64,000 bases of DNA from an uncultured beta proteobacterium (GTDB lineage: Bacteria; Pseudomonadota; Gammaproteobacteria; Burkholderiales; Burkholderiaceae_C). The DNA lies in NCBI GenBank assembly GCA_903960915.1, contig CAJCCO010000094.1:1-64000 (forward strand). The letters run 5' to 3'. The notes beneath the pieces were generated by a model that saw only the letters and a program-made list of their open reading frames with translations, had not been told where the DNA came from and did not search any database. The position numbers and the translations under genes are program-made. Positions 37,865 through 46,253 of this stretch are shown piece after piece. Each line of letters opens with the position of its first letter. The stretch's first letter is position 1.

Positions 37865-39766
37865 TTAATTAGCCCATGACAAAGACACAAATACATTTCT
37901 GCCAAGGGTGGAATACCCATCGGCCAACACGTATTGCTTGTCTGCCAGGTTATTCACTCGGGCTTGCAAGGTCAGGTCTTTTTGCAGCTTCCAGTTAGCG
38001 CCTACGTTGAGCAAGGCGTAGCCTGGCAGGATGGCGCGTACTTTATTGCTCGTAATCACTGAGTTGTCTTTCCTGTCGCTGGATAATTTAAGCTCGCTGT
38101 AAACGCTGGCTTGGCCCATGCGCTGCGTCACATTCAGGTTCCACATATGGCGTGCCACGCGAACCAAGCGTAAACCATCGTCCAGCGTTTTGGGGTCGGC
38201 ATAGTCATAGCCCAGCCGATAACTCAAATCATCTCTTTGCGCTTGATAGCTCAGCGTGGCGCCTCGAAGAACGGCTGTTTTGCTTTGCTTGTTGGTACTC
38301 GTGGCAATAAAGCCATCGATGTCATTTTGGTAGATGACAGCACTGGCCGCGTCACTCCCCTGCTGGTACTTCATACCAATTTCTCGAGAGAAATTTCTTT
38401 GAGGTGTGAGGGTGACGTCACCTGAGCTGGGGTAGTAGAGCTGATTGAAGGTAGGGGCTTGAAAGCTGGTGCCCATGCTGGTCACAGCACGCCATTGCGG
38501 ACTCAGTTTGTACCCCCCGGACAGCGCCCAGTTGTTGAAACTTCCAAATTGGGAGTTGTTGTCATTGCGCAGCACAGCCAAGGCATTCCAGCTGTCACGG
38601 TTCAAGGCGTAAGACGCCAAGATGCTGCGAACCTCCCGCTCCTTGACGGCGTAGATGGTTGAACTGTCTACCGTTTCCGAACGATTTTCCAGCAAAAGAC
38701 CCAGCACATCAGTCCCAATGGAGATGTCGTTTTGCCAAGAGGCCTGGGTACGGTTGGTATTGAAGAAGGTGCGCCCATTTAATGCGCCGTCGGCGATGCG
38801 CACGTACGTGTAGGTGGCTTCATCAGCACTGCTGCCCCATTGCACGGTTGATTTCCAGTTGGGCAACCACTGCCCCTCCCACTTGAAGTTGATTTGCGTG
38901 AGGGTAGGTTGGGTGTTTGCGTCTGTGGTCAATTTAGTGAGGGCCAAAGGATTTGGAGTAACTGTCCCATCGAATTGGTAGGCCATGTTGCTGCGCAAAA
39001 CACCGAAGGTCAGCGCGTGTTCAGGCGTGAGTTGGGCTGTGAGCTTGGCATCCAGACTGCTGATGTCAAAGCTGTCATCGTCTGGGTTGTAGCTAGTGGC
39101 CGCCGGGTTGGTGGCCACGCTGATACCAGCGGCTTGTTCCTTGGATACACCCAGGCTGTAACCTACGGCGCCGGTTCGTCCACGCAGGGAGGCAGCCGCT
39201 TTTTTCTGACCATCTGAGCCAGCACCAGCATGGGCTGTTAACTGCAGGCCGTCCACCGGATCGCGGGTAAAAATTTGAACCACACCACCCACTGCATCGG
39301 GCCCATACAAAGCTGAAGCAGCACCTCGCAACACCTCAATGCGTTCAATTCGATCCAGTGGCATATTCTCATAGGATGCATCGCCACTGGTGGCTGAGCC
39401 CACGCGAATGCCGTCAATCAGCACAATCGTCTGGGCGCTGGTTGCACCGCGAAGAAACATTTTGGTAGAAGAGCGGTAACCCCCGTTGCTGACAAACTGC
39501 ACGCCGGGCAGCTGACCTAAGATGTCGCGAAGGGTGCTTTGTCCTGCCTGGTCAAGCGTGGTGCGGTCAATCACAGAGACATCGGCAATCACATCCGTAA
39601 CAGGCACCGCCACGCGGCTCGCACTGATTACAACTTCTTTCAAAATAGGCGCAGGCGTTGGGCTTTGCGCAATCGCTGACGTCATTTGGGTTGCCATAGC
39701 CGCCAATATCCAGGAAGACACGGCAAAGCGTGCAGTGAACTTGCAGATTTTCATAGAGGAGAACAT
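37865..39766 (-). CDS. btuB: TonB-dependent vitamin B12 receptor
   Basis: 633 aa; signal peptide, plug domain VVISASRVAVPVTDVIADVSVIDRTTLDQAGQSTLRDILGQLPGVQF, beta-barrel, terminal NVFVSLSWAN; preceded by a cobalamin riboswitch. Confidence 0.92.
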   Translation of the reverse strand: MFSSMKICKFTARFAVSSWILAAMATQMTSAIAQSPTPAPILKEVVISASRVAVPVTDVIADVSVIDRTTLDQAGQSTLRDILGQLPGVQFVSNGGYRSSTKMFLRGATSAQTIVLIDGIRVGSATSGDASYENMPLDRIERIEVLRGAASALYGPDAVGGVVQIFTRDPVDGLQLTAHAGAGSDGQKKAAASLRGRTGAVGYSLGVSKEQAAGISVATNPAATSYNPDDDSFDISSLDAKLTAQLTPEHALTFGVLRSNMAYQFDGTVTPNPLALTKLTTDANTQPTLTQINFKWEGQWLPNWKSTVQWGSSADEATYTYVRIADGALNGRTFFNTNRTQASWQNDISIGTDVLGLLLENRSETVDSSTIYAVKEREVRSILASYALNRDSWNALAVLRNDNNSQFGSFNNWALSGGYKLSPQWRAVTSMGTSFQAPTFNQLYYPSSGDVTLTPQRNFSREIGMKYQQGSDAASAVIYQNDIDGFIATSTNKQSKTAVLRGATLSYQAQRDDLSYRLGYDYADPKTLDDGLRLVRVARHMWNLNVTQRMGQASVYSELKLSSDRKDNSVITSNKVRAILPGYALLNVGANWKLQKDLTLQARVNNLADKQYVLADGYSTLGRNVFVSLSWAN

Positions 39767-39842
39767 TCAACAAAAGCCCTCACCGTCTTCCCCGACAGTG
39801 CATGGGCGTTACGGTTACACGCAGGCGTGCAACCAACTTGTT

Positions 39843-40027
39843 GGCCGGTATCCGGGCTGGTGGAACAACCTCCATCGCCTTCCCAAGTGTGCGAACGCAC
39901 TCAGTGGCCGTGATGGAAGCGGAAATCTTGCGACTCGTCCACTTACCGTTGCGGGGGCAGCGCAGGTTAGGTCGGCTGTTACCAGCCTGGCCCTCCTGCT
40001 TCCCGTTGAACTGCAGCCTGTGAACCA
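39843..40027 (-). promoter_or_regulatory. Cobalamin (adenosylcobalamin) riboswitch
   Basis: On the minus strand: GGGAA, GCTGCCCCCGCAACGGTAA (plus 39943-39961), core GCCACTG (39902-39908), hairpin GTGCGTTCGCAC, GGGAAGGCGATGGAGG, and B12 box CCAGCCCGGATACCGGCC (39843-39860), directly upstream of btuB. Ends approximate. Confidence 0.93.
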
Positions 40028-40091
40028 AGCCGCGAGCACCAACGCGCGAATTCTACAACCGATTCGCGTTGCCCCCTACAATGCTTAGCCT

Positions 40092-40322
40092 ATGTCGAAT
40101 ACCTCTCAAATCGACCAAATTACTGAACGTGTGGAACGTTTGCTGGTTCGCTACGACGAGCTGCAACGCACCAACGCCCTCCTCAGTGCGCAGGTCCAAT
40201 CGCTTGTCCAGGAACGTGATTCTTTGAAATCACGTTTAGGCGCGGCCCGTTCTCGTGTGGACGCCCTGCTGGAACGTCTCCCCGATGCCATGGGCACCTC
40301 TGGGCAGAAAGGCAACCCATGA
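40092..40322 (+). CDS. Small coiled-coil protein, ZapB-like, upstream of zapA
   Basis: MSNTSQIDQITERVERLLVRYDELQRTNALLSAQVQSLVQERDSLKSRLGAARSRVDALLERLP; 4-bp overlap with zapA. Confidence 0.75.
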   Translation: MSNTSQIDQITERVERLLVRYDELQRTNALLSAQVQSLVQERDSLKSRLGAARSRVDALLERLPDAMGTSGQKGNP

Positions 40323-40651
40323 AACAGCTGGAAGTTCAAATCATGGGGCAAAGCTATTTGCTCGGATGCCCTGAAGGGGGCGATGCGCAAATGCTAGAAG
40401 CCGTTAACTTGGTGGACGCTGCCATGTGCAAAATTCGCGACAGTGGCAAGGTGCGCGCCCGTGACCGCATCGCTGTGCTGGCCGCCCTGAACCTGGCGTT
40501 TGATCTGACCAACAAAGATGCCCCTGTGCTTGTCCCCACTCCTGCCCGTCACTCAGATGTGGCTGCTGTGCCGTTGTCAGGTGGCCAGCAACTCGACAGC
40601 TTGATCCATAAGCTGGACCTGGCCTTGGGTGAAGACGGACGCTTGTTCTAA
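40319..40651 (+). CDS. zapA: Cell division protein ZapA
   Basis: MKQLEVQIMGQSYLLGCPEGGDAQMLEAVNLVDAAMCKIRDSGKVRARDRIAVLAALNLAFDL. Confidence 0.9.
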   Translation: MKQLEVQIMGQSYLLGCPEGGDAQMLEAVNLVDAAMCKIRDSGKVRARDRIAVLAALNLAFDLTNKDAPVLVPTPARHSDVAAVPLSGGQQLDSLIHKLDLALGEDGRLF

Positions 40652-40837
40652 GCCTCTTTTTTTTGCGCGCCTTTCAAAGCGCCTTTCAGCGTTTTCCCCG
40701 CTTGTACCAACCAACGGGTGCCGCCTCACTGGCTCGTATCCGGTCTGTTGAATCGTTTGTGGTTTTAATTCAGCGAATACCAAGTCTCCTGCTCTAGCGC
40801 AAAACGTCATTTTCTGGCAGGGCTAGAGTGATGGTTT

Positions 40838-41707
40838 ATGCGCTTTCACCTCACCTACGGTCTTTCTGTCACCATTTTCTGCATCGCAATTTCTTCATGG
40901 GCTGAACAAGCCCGGGCTCAAGACAAATTGGCGCCTGCTGCGTCTGCGGTTGTGGAAGATGTCTACGCGCTGCGGTGGGAAACCGGCTTATTGATTGGTG
41001 GCGTGGTGTCCACGGGCATGCGGCGCTGGAATTGGGGCAGCAGTGCCACTTTTCACACCAGTCAAGAGGGCTGGTTTGGCATGAATACAGCAAGCGGCGG
41101 TGCGGACAAACTGGGGCACGCCATGTCGTCCTATGCGATCACCAACATTCTGTCTGAGCAATTGCTGCGAGAGGGTCGCTCTGCACAGCAAGCGGCTCTT
41201 GCGTCTATGTTGATCGCCGATGTGGTGATGACGGGCATTGAATTTTTTGACGGCTATTCTGTTGAGTACGGCTGGTCAAATGAGGATTTGTTGATGGGTT
41301 GGTTGGGCTCGGGCCTGGCTTACTGGCGCCAAACCACGCCCGGTATGCGTGAAAAACTGGATTTCAGGCTGGAGTACCAGCCTTCGGGTTACAAAAAGTT
41401 CACCCCCTTAGGTGACTATGCCGGACAAAAATATGTGGTGGCCCTGAAGCTCTCCGGCTTCAAGAACTTGCAAGATTCACCGTTGCGGTTTTTGGAGCTG
41501 CAAACCGGCTACTACACCCGAGGGTTCAGCCTAGAAGAACAGGCCAAAGGCCTGGAGCCAAGCCGCCAGGGCTTTGTGGGAATTGGCGTTAACTTGTCTG
41601 AATTGCTGTTGGGCCGACGCGAAAGCGCAGAAAGCACCGCCAAGCGTGCCGGACGCCTTTTCTTTGAGCACCTTCAGCTGCCTTTAACGGCAACGCGGGT
41701 GGAGTAA
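40838..41707 (+). CDS. DUF2279-like (YfiM-type) protein
   Basis: 289 aa; signal peptide; ASGGADKLGHAMSSYAITNILSEQLL..FFDGYSVEYGWSNEDLLMGWLGSGLAY. Confidence 0.75.
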   Translation: MRFHLTYGLSVTIFCIAISSWAEQARAQDKLAPAASAVVEDVYALRWETGLLIGGVVSTGMRRWNWGSSATFHTSQEGWFGMNTASGGADKLGHAMSSYAITNILSEQLLREGRSAQQAALASMLIADVVMTGIEFFDGYSVEYGWSNEDLLMGWLGSGLAYWRQTTPGMREKLDFRLEYQPSGYKKFTPLGDYAGQKYVVALKLSGFKNLQDSPLRFLELQTGYYTRGFSLEEQAKGLEPSRQGFVGIGVNLSELLLGRRESAESTAKRAGRLFFEHLQLPLTATRVE

Positions 41708-41721
41708 AGCCCTACAATTCG

Positions 41722-41897
41722 CCCTGTCTGCAGTGCTCGCCGGGCTTTATATTTTCTTGAACCAATGCTCTTTGAGCCCGGGCTTGGAACATCGCAAGTT
41801 AAGCGTGATCATCTCGCGTTAGATGAACCCAATGACTTGCTGACCTCGCCCACCTGAACCCCGGTTCAGGATGCCGGTCCGGTGGCATTTGCAGACA
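41722..41897 (+). ncRNA. ssrS: 6S RNA
   Basis: Closing stem GTCTGCA (41726-41732) / TGCAGAC near 41890-41896; CTTGAACCAATGCTC 5' side; 3' CACCTGAACCCCGGTTCAGGATGCCGG..GGTGGCATTTGCAGAC resembles the 6S 3' arm; TACAAT -10-like box at 41713-41718 and T8 tract after 41899; zapA neighbourhood. Ends approximate. Confidence 0.85.
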
Positions 41898-41917
41898 CCT
41901 TTTTTTTCAGGCCCCCC

Positions 41918-42736
41918 ATGACTATTGAACCCCTGCTCATTTTGCAACTTGCCCTGCTGGGACTGAGCACTGGCCTGTTGGCAGGTTTGCTGGGTATTGG
42001 CGGGGGCATGATCATGGTGCCATTTCTTACCTTGCTTTTAACGGCTCGGGGCGCAGAACCTGGCTTGGCGGTCAAAATGGCCATTGCCACCTCCATGGCC
42101 ACCATCATTTTCACCTCTGTCTCCAGTGTTCGTGCCCACCACAAACGCGGCGCCGTGCGCTGGGACCTGGTTAAAGGGTTGGCGCCGGGCATTGTGTTGG
42201 GGGGCGTCGTGGCGAGCATGGGAGTTTTCGCGCTGCTCAAAGGGGCCTCATTGGCTTTGTTCTTTGCAGGCTTTGTGAGCTTTTCTGCCACACAAATGTT
42301 CTTGGACAAAAAGCCTGCGCCCACTAGACAAGTACCCGGTACCGTAGGCCTTTGGGGAGCAGGTGGTGTGATTGGATTTTTGTCGGGCCTGGTGGGCGCG
42401 GGCGGAGGCTTTGTCAGTGTGCCGTTCATGACCTGGTGCAATATCGCGATTCACCAGGCAGTGGCAACATCGGCTGCGCTGGGTTTTCCTATTGCGTTGG
42501 CCAACGTCGCAGGCTACATCATCAGCGGCCAAAACCTGGCGAATTTGCCGCCGCATTCATTCGGTTACCTCTGGTTGCCAGCGCTAACAGTGATTGCTTT
42601 TTGCAGCGTTCTAACAGCTCCCCTAGGGGCCAAAGCAGCCCATAAACTGCCTGTGAAGCAGCTCAAGCGGGTGTTTGCCAGCATTCTTTACTTGCTGGCG
42701 GCCTATATGCTTTATCGCGGACTATCTACCCTCTGA
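41918..42736 (+). CDS. TauE/SafE family permease
   Basis: MTIEPLLILQLALLGLSTGLLAGLLGIGGGMIMVPFLTLLL..FLSGLVGAGGGFVSVPFMTWCNIAIHQAVATSAALGFPIA; ATG 41918 placed after the 6S RNA. Confidence 0.9.
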   Translation: MTIEPLLILQLALLGLSTGLLAGLLGIGGGMIMVPFLTLLLTARGAEPGLAVKMAIATSMATIIFTSVSSVRAHHKRGAVRWDLVKGLAPGIVLGGVVASMGVFALLKGASLALFFAGFVSFSATQMFLDKKPAPTRQVPGTVGLWGAGGVIGFLSGLVGAGGGFVSVPFMTWCNIAIHQAVATSAALGFPIALANVAGYIISGQNLANLPPHSFGYLWLPALTVIAFCSVLTAPLGAKAAHKLPVKQLKRVFASILYLLAAYMLYRGLSTL

Positions 42737-43693
42737 GCCACGTTCTGGTCCACGGTCAGAGCACTGAAGCTGAACGAACCCGTGCAAGCGTTCAACCTCC
42801 TGAGCTTGACACAAACCCGTGCCCTCGCTCGCCAAAGCCGCTGAACCTGCGGCCACCCCCCAACAAAACGCCTCCCGCTCAGTGAGCCCACGCGCCAGAG
42901 CCCAAGCCATGGCGCCTACAAAACTATCGCCCGCCCCTACGGCGCTCAGCACGGTCACCGGTAAGGCTGGCGCGTAGCAGGCACCCTGGGCGTTGAACAA
43001 CCACGCGCCGTCAGCGCCCATAGAAAGCGCCACCAGTTGCGCCTGCTGTTTGTTCAAGATGTTTTCAACCGCCTCGCGTTGCGATTGCTCTGAATCGAGG
43101 GTCTGGCCCAGCAGCTCCCGCAGTTCCCGAAGGCTGGGCTTGAGCATGAAAACCCCCTCCTCCAGCGCAGCACTTAAAGGCTCGCCCGAAGTGTCAAGAA
43201 TCAATTGAATGCCCAACGATTTACTCAGGCGAGCCAGTTGCGCATAAAAATCCGTGGGGACACCTGGCGGCAGGCTTCCGCTGGCCACCAAAAAGCGGGG
43301 ACGCGGGGTGATCTTCGCCACGTGGTCCAGGCAAGCTTGCCATTCAGACCTTGCCAGTTCGGGCCCAGGCAGCACAAAACGGTACTCCTTGCCCGTGGCG
43401 TTCTCATGCACGGTATAGCTTTCGCGGGTTTCACCCGCAATGGGGATGCAAAGACTGGTCACGCGCTCGCTCGCCAGCAAATTACTGAAAAGAACCCCAG
43501 AAGCGCCGCCCGCTGGATACAGCGCAACGCAACTGCCTTGAAGGCGTTGAATGACCCGGGCCACATTGATACCCCCACCGCCAGGATGGCGCTGCGGCGC
43601 ACTGCAACGCAGCTTGTGGGTAGGCGTTACATGGTCTGTAGACGTTGCAATGTCTACAGCCGGGTTCATGGTGAGGGTGAGAATATGGGGCAT
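42722..43693 (-). CDS. 1-phosphofructokinase family hexose kinase (PfkB family)
   Basis: 323 aa; LTMNPAVDIATSTDHVTPTHKLRCSAPQRHPGGGGINVARVIQRL..VLSAVGAGDSFVGAMAWAL. Confidence 0.93.
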   Translation of the reverse strand: MPHILTLTMNPAVDIATSTDHVTPTHKLRCSAPQRHPGGGGINVARVIQRLQGSCVALYPAGGASGVLFSNLLASERVTSLCIPIAGETRESYTVHENATGKEYRFVLPGPELARSEWQACLDHVAKITPRPRFLVASGSLPPGVPTDFYAQLARLSKSLGIQLILDTSGEPLSAALEEGVFMLKPSLRELRELLGQTLDSEQSQREAVENILNKQQAQLVALSMGADGAWLFNAQGACYAPALPVTVLSAVGAGDSFVGAMAWALARGLTEREAFCWGVAAGSAALASEGTGLCQAQEVERLHGFVQLQCSDRGPERGSEGR

Positions 43694-43735
43694 TGGCTAA
43701 ACAGCCTAGCACGTAAATATTTTCAAAGGCCTTGG

Positions 43736-43775
43736 GAAAAATAAAAAAGCCTGCTGTCGTTTCCGAAGCAGGCTT
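43736..43775 (-). terminator. Rho-independent terminator downstream of tRNA-Lys
   Basis: Minus strand AAGCCTGCT-TCGGAAACGAC-AGCAGGCTT followed by TTTTATTTTT. Confidence 0.85.
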
Positions 43776-43797
43776 TCTATGCCAGTAAAGGCTAATT

Positions 43798-43873
43798 TGG
43801 TGGGATGTGCGGGGGTCGAACCCACGACAAACGGATTAAAAGTCCGCTGCTCTACCAACTGAGCTAACATCCC
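43798..43873 (-). tRNA. tRNA-Lys (anticodon TTT), CCA encoded
   Basis: Minus: GGGATGTTAGCTCAGTTGGTAGAGCAGCGGACTTTTAATCCGTTTGTCGTGGGTTCGACCCCCGCACATCCCACCA; full cloverleaf. Confidence 0.98.
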
Positions 43874-43950
43874 ATCAGGTATCTTGGAATCTTTTTAGGT
43901 ACTCCGCGAAGCCTCAAATTATAGCGTGGTTTTAGATCAAGTCTTTGTGC

Positions 43951-44694
43951 TTACGAAGAAATTTGATCAAGCACCCAACCCGCTGCGCATTGACCGAAAG
44001 TGGCGGTCACGCTCACCACTGAACCATAGCCATGGCAGTTGAGGCTGCCGTCTCCTTCCACGTCACAAGAGGCATCGGGAGATTTCACCGCCTCCCTGCT
44101 GAAGACGCAGTTAACGTTCATCTTTTTTCCTAACTTAGGCGCCCCGTGTTCTTTTCTAAGTCGGTAACGAACTTGCGCTAGCAAAGGGTCATGGGTGGTA
44201 CCTGAAAGATCGTCTACGTCGACCAAGTGCGCATGCCTTTTACCCCCTGCGGCGCCAACAGAAATAAACAGTGACCTGGTCTGCCTGGCCCAGGACGCCA
44301 TAGCGGTTTTGGCGCTGACTTGGTCACACGCATCAATCACAGCGTCTACACCCTCGGGTAACAAGGCCGGCCAATTGTCCGGCCCGACAAAGTCTTCAAG
44401 GCAAGTTACCTCGCATTCAGGATGAAACGAGTGAATACGCTCTTGCATGGCCTGTACCTTGGCTTGGCCGACAGATGCTTGCACGGCTTGAATCTGGCGA
44501 TTGATGTTGGATTCACTGACATGGTCCAGGTCAATCAGGGTCAGGCGCCCTACTCCGCTACGTGCCAGCGCTTCAACTGCCCAGGAACCCACACCGCCAA
44601 TGCCGACAACCGCGATATGGGCGGCTGTTATACGCTGGGCACCCGCAACACCATAAAGGCGTGCCAGGCCACTGAATCGGCGGTCCAGAGTCAT
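43951..44694 (-). CDS. tcdA: tRNA threonylcarbamoyladenosine dehydratase
   Basis: 247 aa ThiF/E1-like; RFSGLARLYGVAGAQRITAAHIAVVGIGGVGSWAVEALARSGVGRLTLIDLDHVSESNINRQ. Confidence 0.93.
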   Translation of the reverse strand: MTLDRRFSGLARLYGVAGAQRITAAHIAVVGIGGVGSWAVEALARSGVGRLTLIDLDHVSESNINRQIQAVQASVGQAKVQAMQERIHSFHPECEVTCLEDFVGPDNWPALLPEGVDAVIDACDQVSAKTAMASWARQTRSLFISVGAAGGKRHAHLVDVDDLSGTTHDPLLAQVRYRLRKEHGAPKLGKKMNVNCVFSREAVKSPDASCDVEGDGSLNCHGYGSVVSVTATFGQCAAGWVLDQISS

Positions 44695-44772
44695 ATTGAG
44701 AAAAGATTAGATAGCAAAAATGACCGCATTAAAACAAGTCAACGCCTGAGTGTGTGCGCGCCAAGGGCACAC

Positions 44773-45654
44773 TTATTTAAGCTTGGATAAGCGCTCTTTT
44801 GCGGTAACTGCCACCTCGGATTGAGGATAGGTCTTGATGAGTTCTTCAAGCGTTTTTCGGGCGCCACGAACGTCTTTTAATTCCACCTGGCAGTTGGCAA
44901 TGGCGAGCAGGGATTCTGGTGCACGCACATGGTTTGCTTCTCGTGCAATAAGCGCACGAAATTTCTGCATGGCTTCTTTGTAGTCGCGATTGGCATATTG
45001 CGCATTGCCTAACCAGAACAATGCGGCGCTGGTGAAGCCGCTGCGGGGATATTGCCTGATAAATTCTTGGAACAGATTAGCGGAAACTTCGAATTCCCCC
45101 TTGCGGAAAATCCCCAGGGCGTAATCAAAGTCCTTCTTCTCTGCGGGCTCTGCCATAAACTCCTTGCCGTCCAGTGTGGTTTTGAAGGGCTCCAAAGGCC
45201 GAATACGTTCATCCACACTTTGCACCAAGTCTTTTTGTCGCCGCTGTGTGTCAGCCAGCTCTTTTGACAGCTGTTCGTTTTGCCCTTTGATAGATGCAAT
45301 TTCTGAGCGCAAGGTTTCAAGTTGCGCTTGCAGATCGAGCAAACTGCGTCTGAATAGGGACAAGTCCTCCGCGGCTCGCAATACCTCTAGCTCCGCTTTT
45401 AGAGCGGCGCTCTGCTTTTCGGTCAATGCTTTTTGGCGATCTGCATCCACCGATGATCGTATCGCTTCAGTGGACTGGCGAAGCGTTTCAGTGGACTGAC
45501 GAAGTGTTTCAGTGGACTGGCGAATCGTTTCAACCTTTTGCCTCAAATCAAGAATCGCCTGCCGTGCTTCTTCATCCTCAAAAAAAGCAGCCGATGCCAT
45601 GCTGGAGTTCAAAGCCAACAGCATGGCAACGATCGTTGATTGAAACGACTTCAT
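44773..45654 (-). CDS. cpoB: Cell division coordinator CpoB / Tol-Pal system protein YbgF
   Basis: Signal peptide, N-terminal coiled coil, C-terminal TPR (DYALGIFRKGEFEVSANLFQEFIRQYPRSGFTSAALFWLGNAQYANRDYKEA). Confidence 0.93.
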   Translation of the reverse strand: MKSFQSTIVAMLLALNSSMASAAFFEDEEARQAILDLRQKVETIRQSTETLRQSTETLRQSTEAIRSSVDADRQKALTEKQSAALKAELEVLRAAEDLSLFRRSLLDLQAQLETLRSEIASIKGQNEQLSKELADTQRRQKDLVQSVDERIRPLEPFKTTLDGKEFMAEPAEKKDFDYALGIFRKGEFEVSANLFQEFIRQYPRSGFTSAALFWLGNAQYANRDYKEAMQKFRALIAREANHVRAPESLLAIANCQVELKDVRGARKTLEELIKTYPQSEVAVTAKERLSKLK

Positions 45655-45674
45655 AAAGCGAAAAGTCCTTGTCT

Positions 45675-46235
45675 TTAGCGGTTGGTAATCTCAACGCGGC
45701 GATTTTTTGACATGGCTGTGTCATCGGTGCCTTGCGCGGCCGGCTTTTCTTTGCCAAAGCTAACCGCTTCCATTTGGGACTCTGCTACGCCCAGAAGCCC
45801 TAGCGCATTGCGAACAGATTCAGCCCGTTTTTGTCCCAGTGCCAGGTTGTATTCACGCCCGCCAGAATCGTCGGTATGGCCTTCCAGGGAAACCTTGCGG
45901 TTTTTGTCGGCCTTGATCAAGCGGGCCTGCGTTTCAAGGATCGACTGGAACTCTGGCCTGATGATGTAACTGTCGTAGTCAAAGTAGATGATTCGCCCGT
46001 TGGCTGCATTGGCGTCGGCAGAGTTGGTCTTGCCCAGGTCAACAGGCACTACCGTGGTTTTAGCAACAACAGCGGCAGTAATTCCAGAGGGTTGCGGGGT
46101 AACAGCAACGCTGGACGCGGACTGGGCTACTGAGCTACCGGACTTATCTTCAACGGCCACATCGTCAAGTTTGACGGTGGATCCGCACCCCACCAAAATG
46201 GTGGCGGAACCCAGAATAGTCCACAAATATTTCAT
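45675..46235 (-). CDS. pal: Peptidoglycan-associated lipoprotein Pal
   Basis: Lipobox-like ILVGCGS; OmpA-like domain IYFDYDSYIIRPEFQSILETQARLIKADKNRKVSLEGHTDDSGGREYNLALGQKRAESV. Confidence 0.95.
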   Translation of the reverse strand: MKYLWTILGSATILVGCGSTVKLDDVAVEDKSGSSVAQSASSVAVTPQPSGITAAVVAKTTVVPVDLGKTNSADANAANGRIIYFDYDSYIIRPEFQSILETQARLIKADKNRKVSLEGHTDDSGGREYNLALGQKRAESVRNALGLLGVAESQMEAVSFGKEKPAAQGTDDTAMSKNRRVEITNR

Positions 46236-46253
46236 GCAATCTCTCCAATGTAG

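Noticed and set aside
40652-40837. 6S RNA directly downstream of zapA
   Set aside because: The T-rich start and 12-bp direct repeat (GCGCCTTTCA..) show no 6S closing stem; the convincing 6S match is at 41722-41897.
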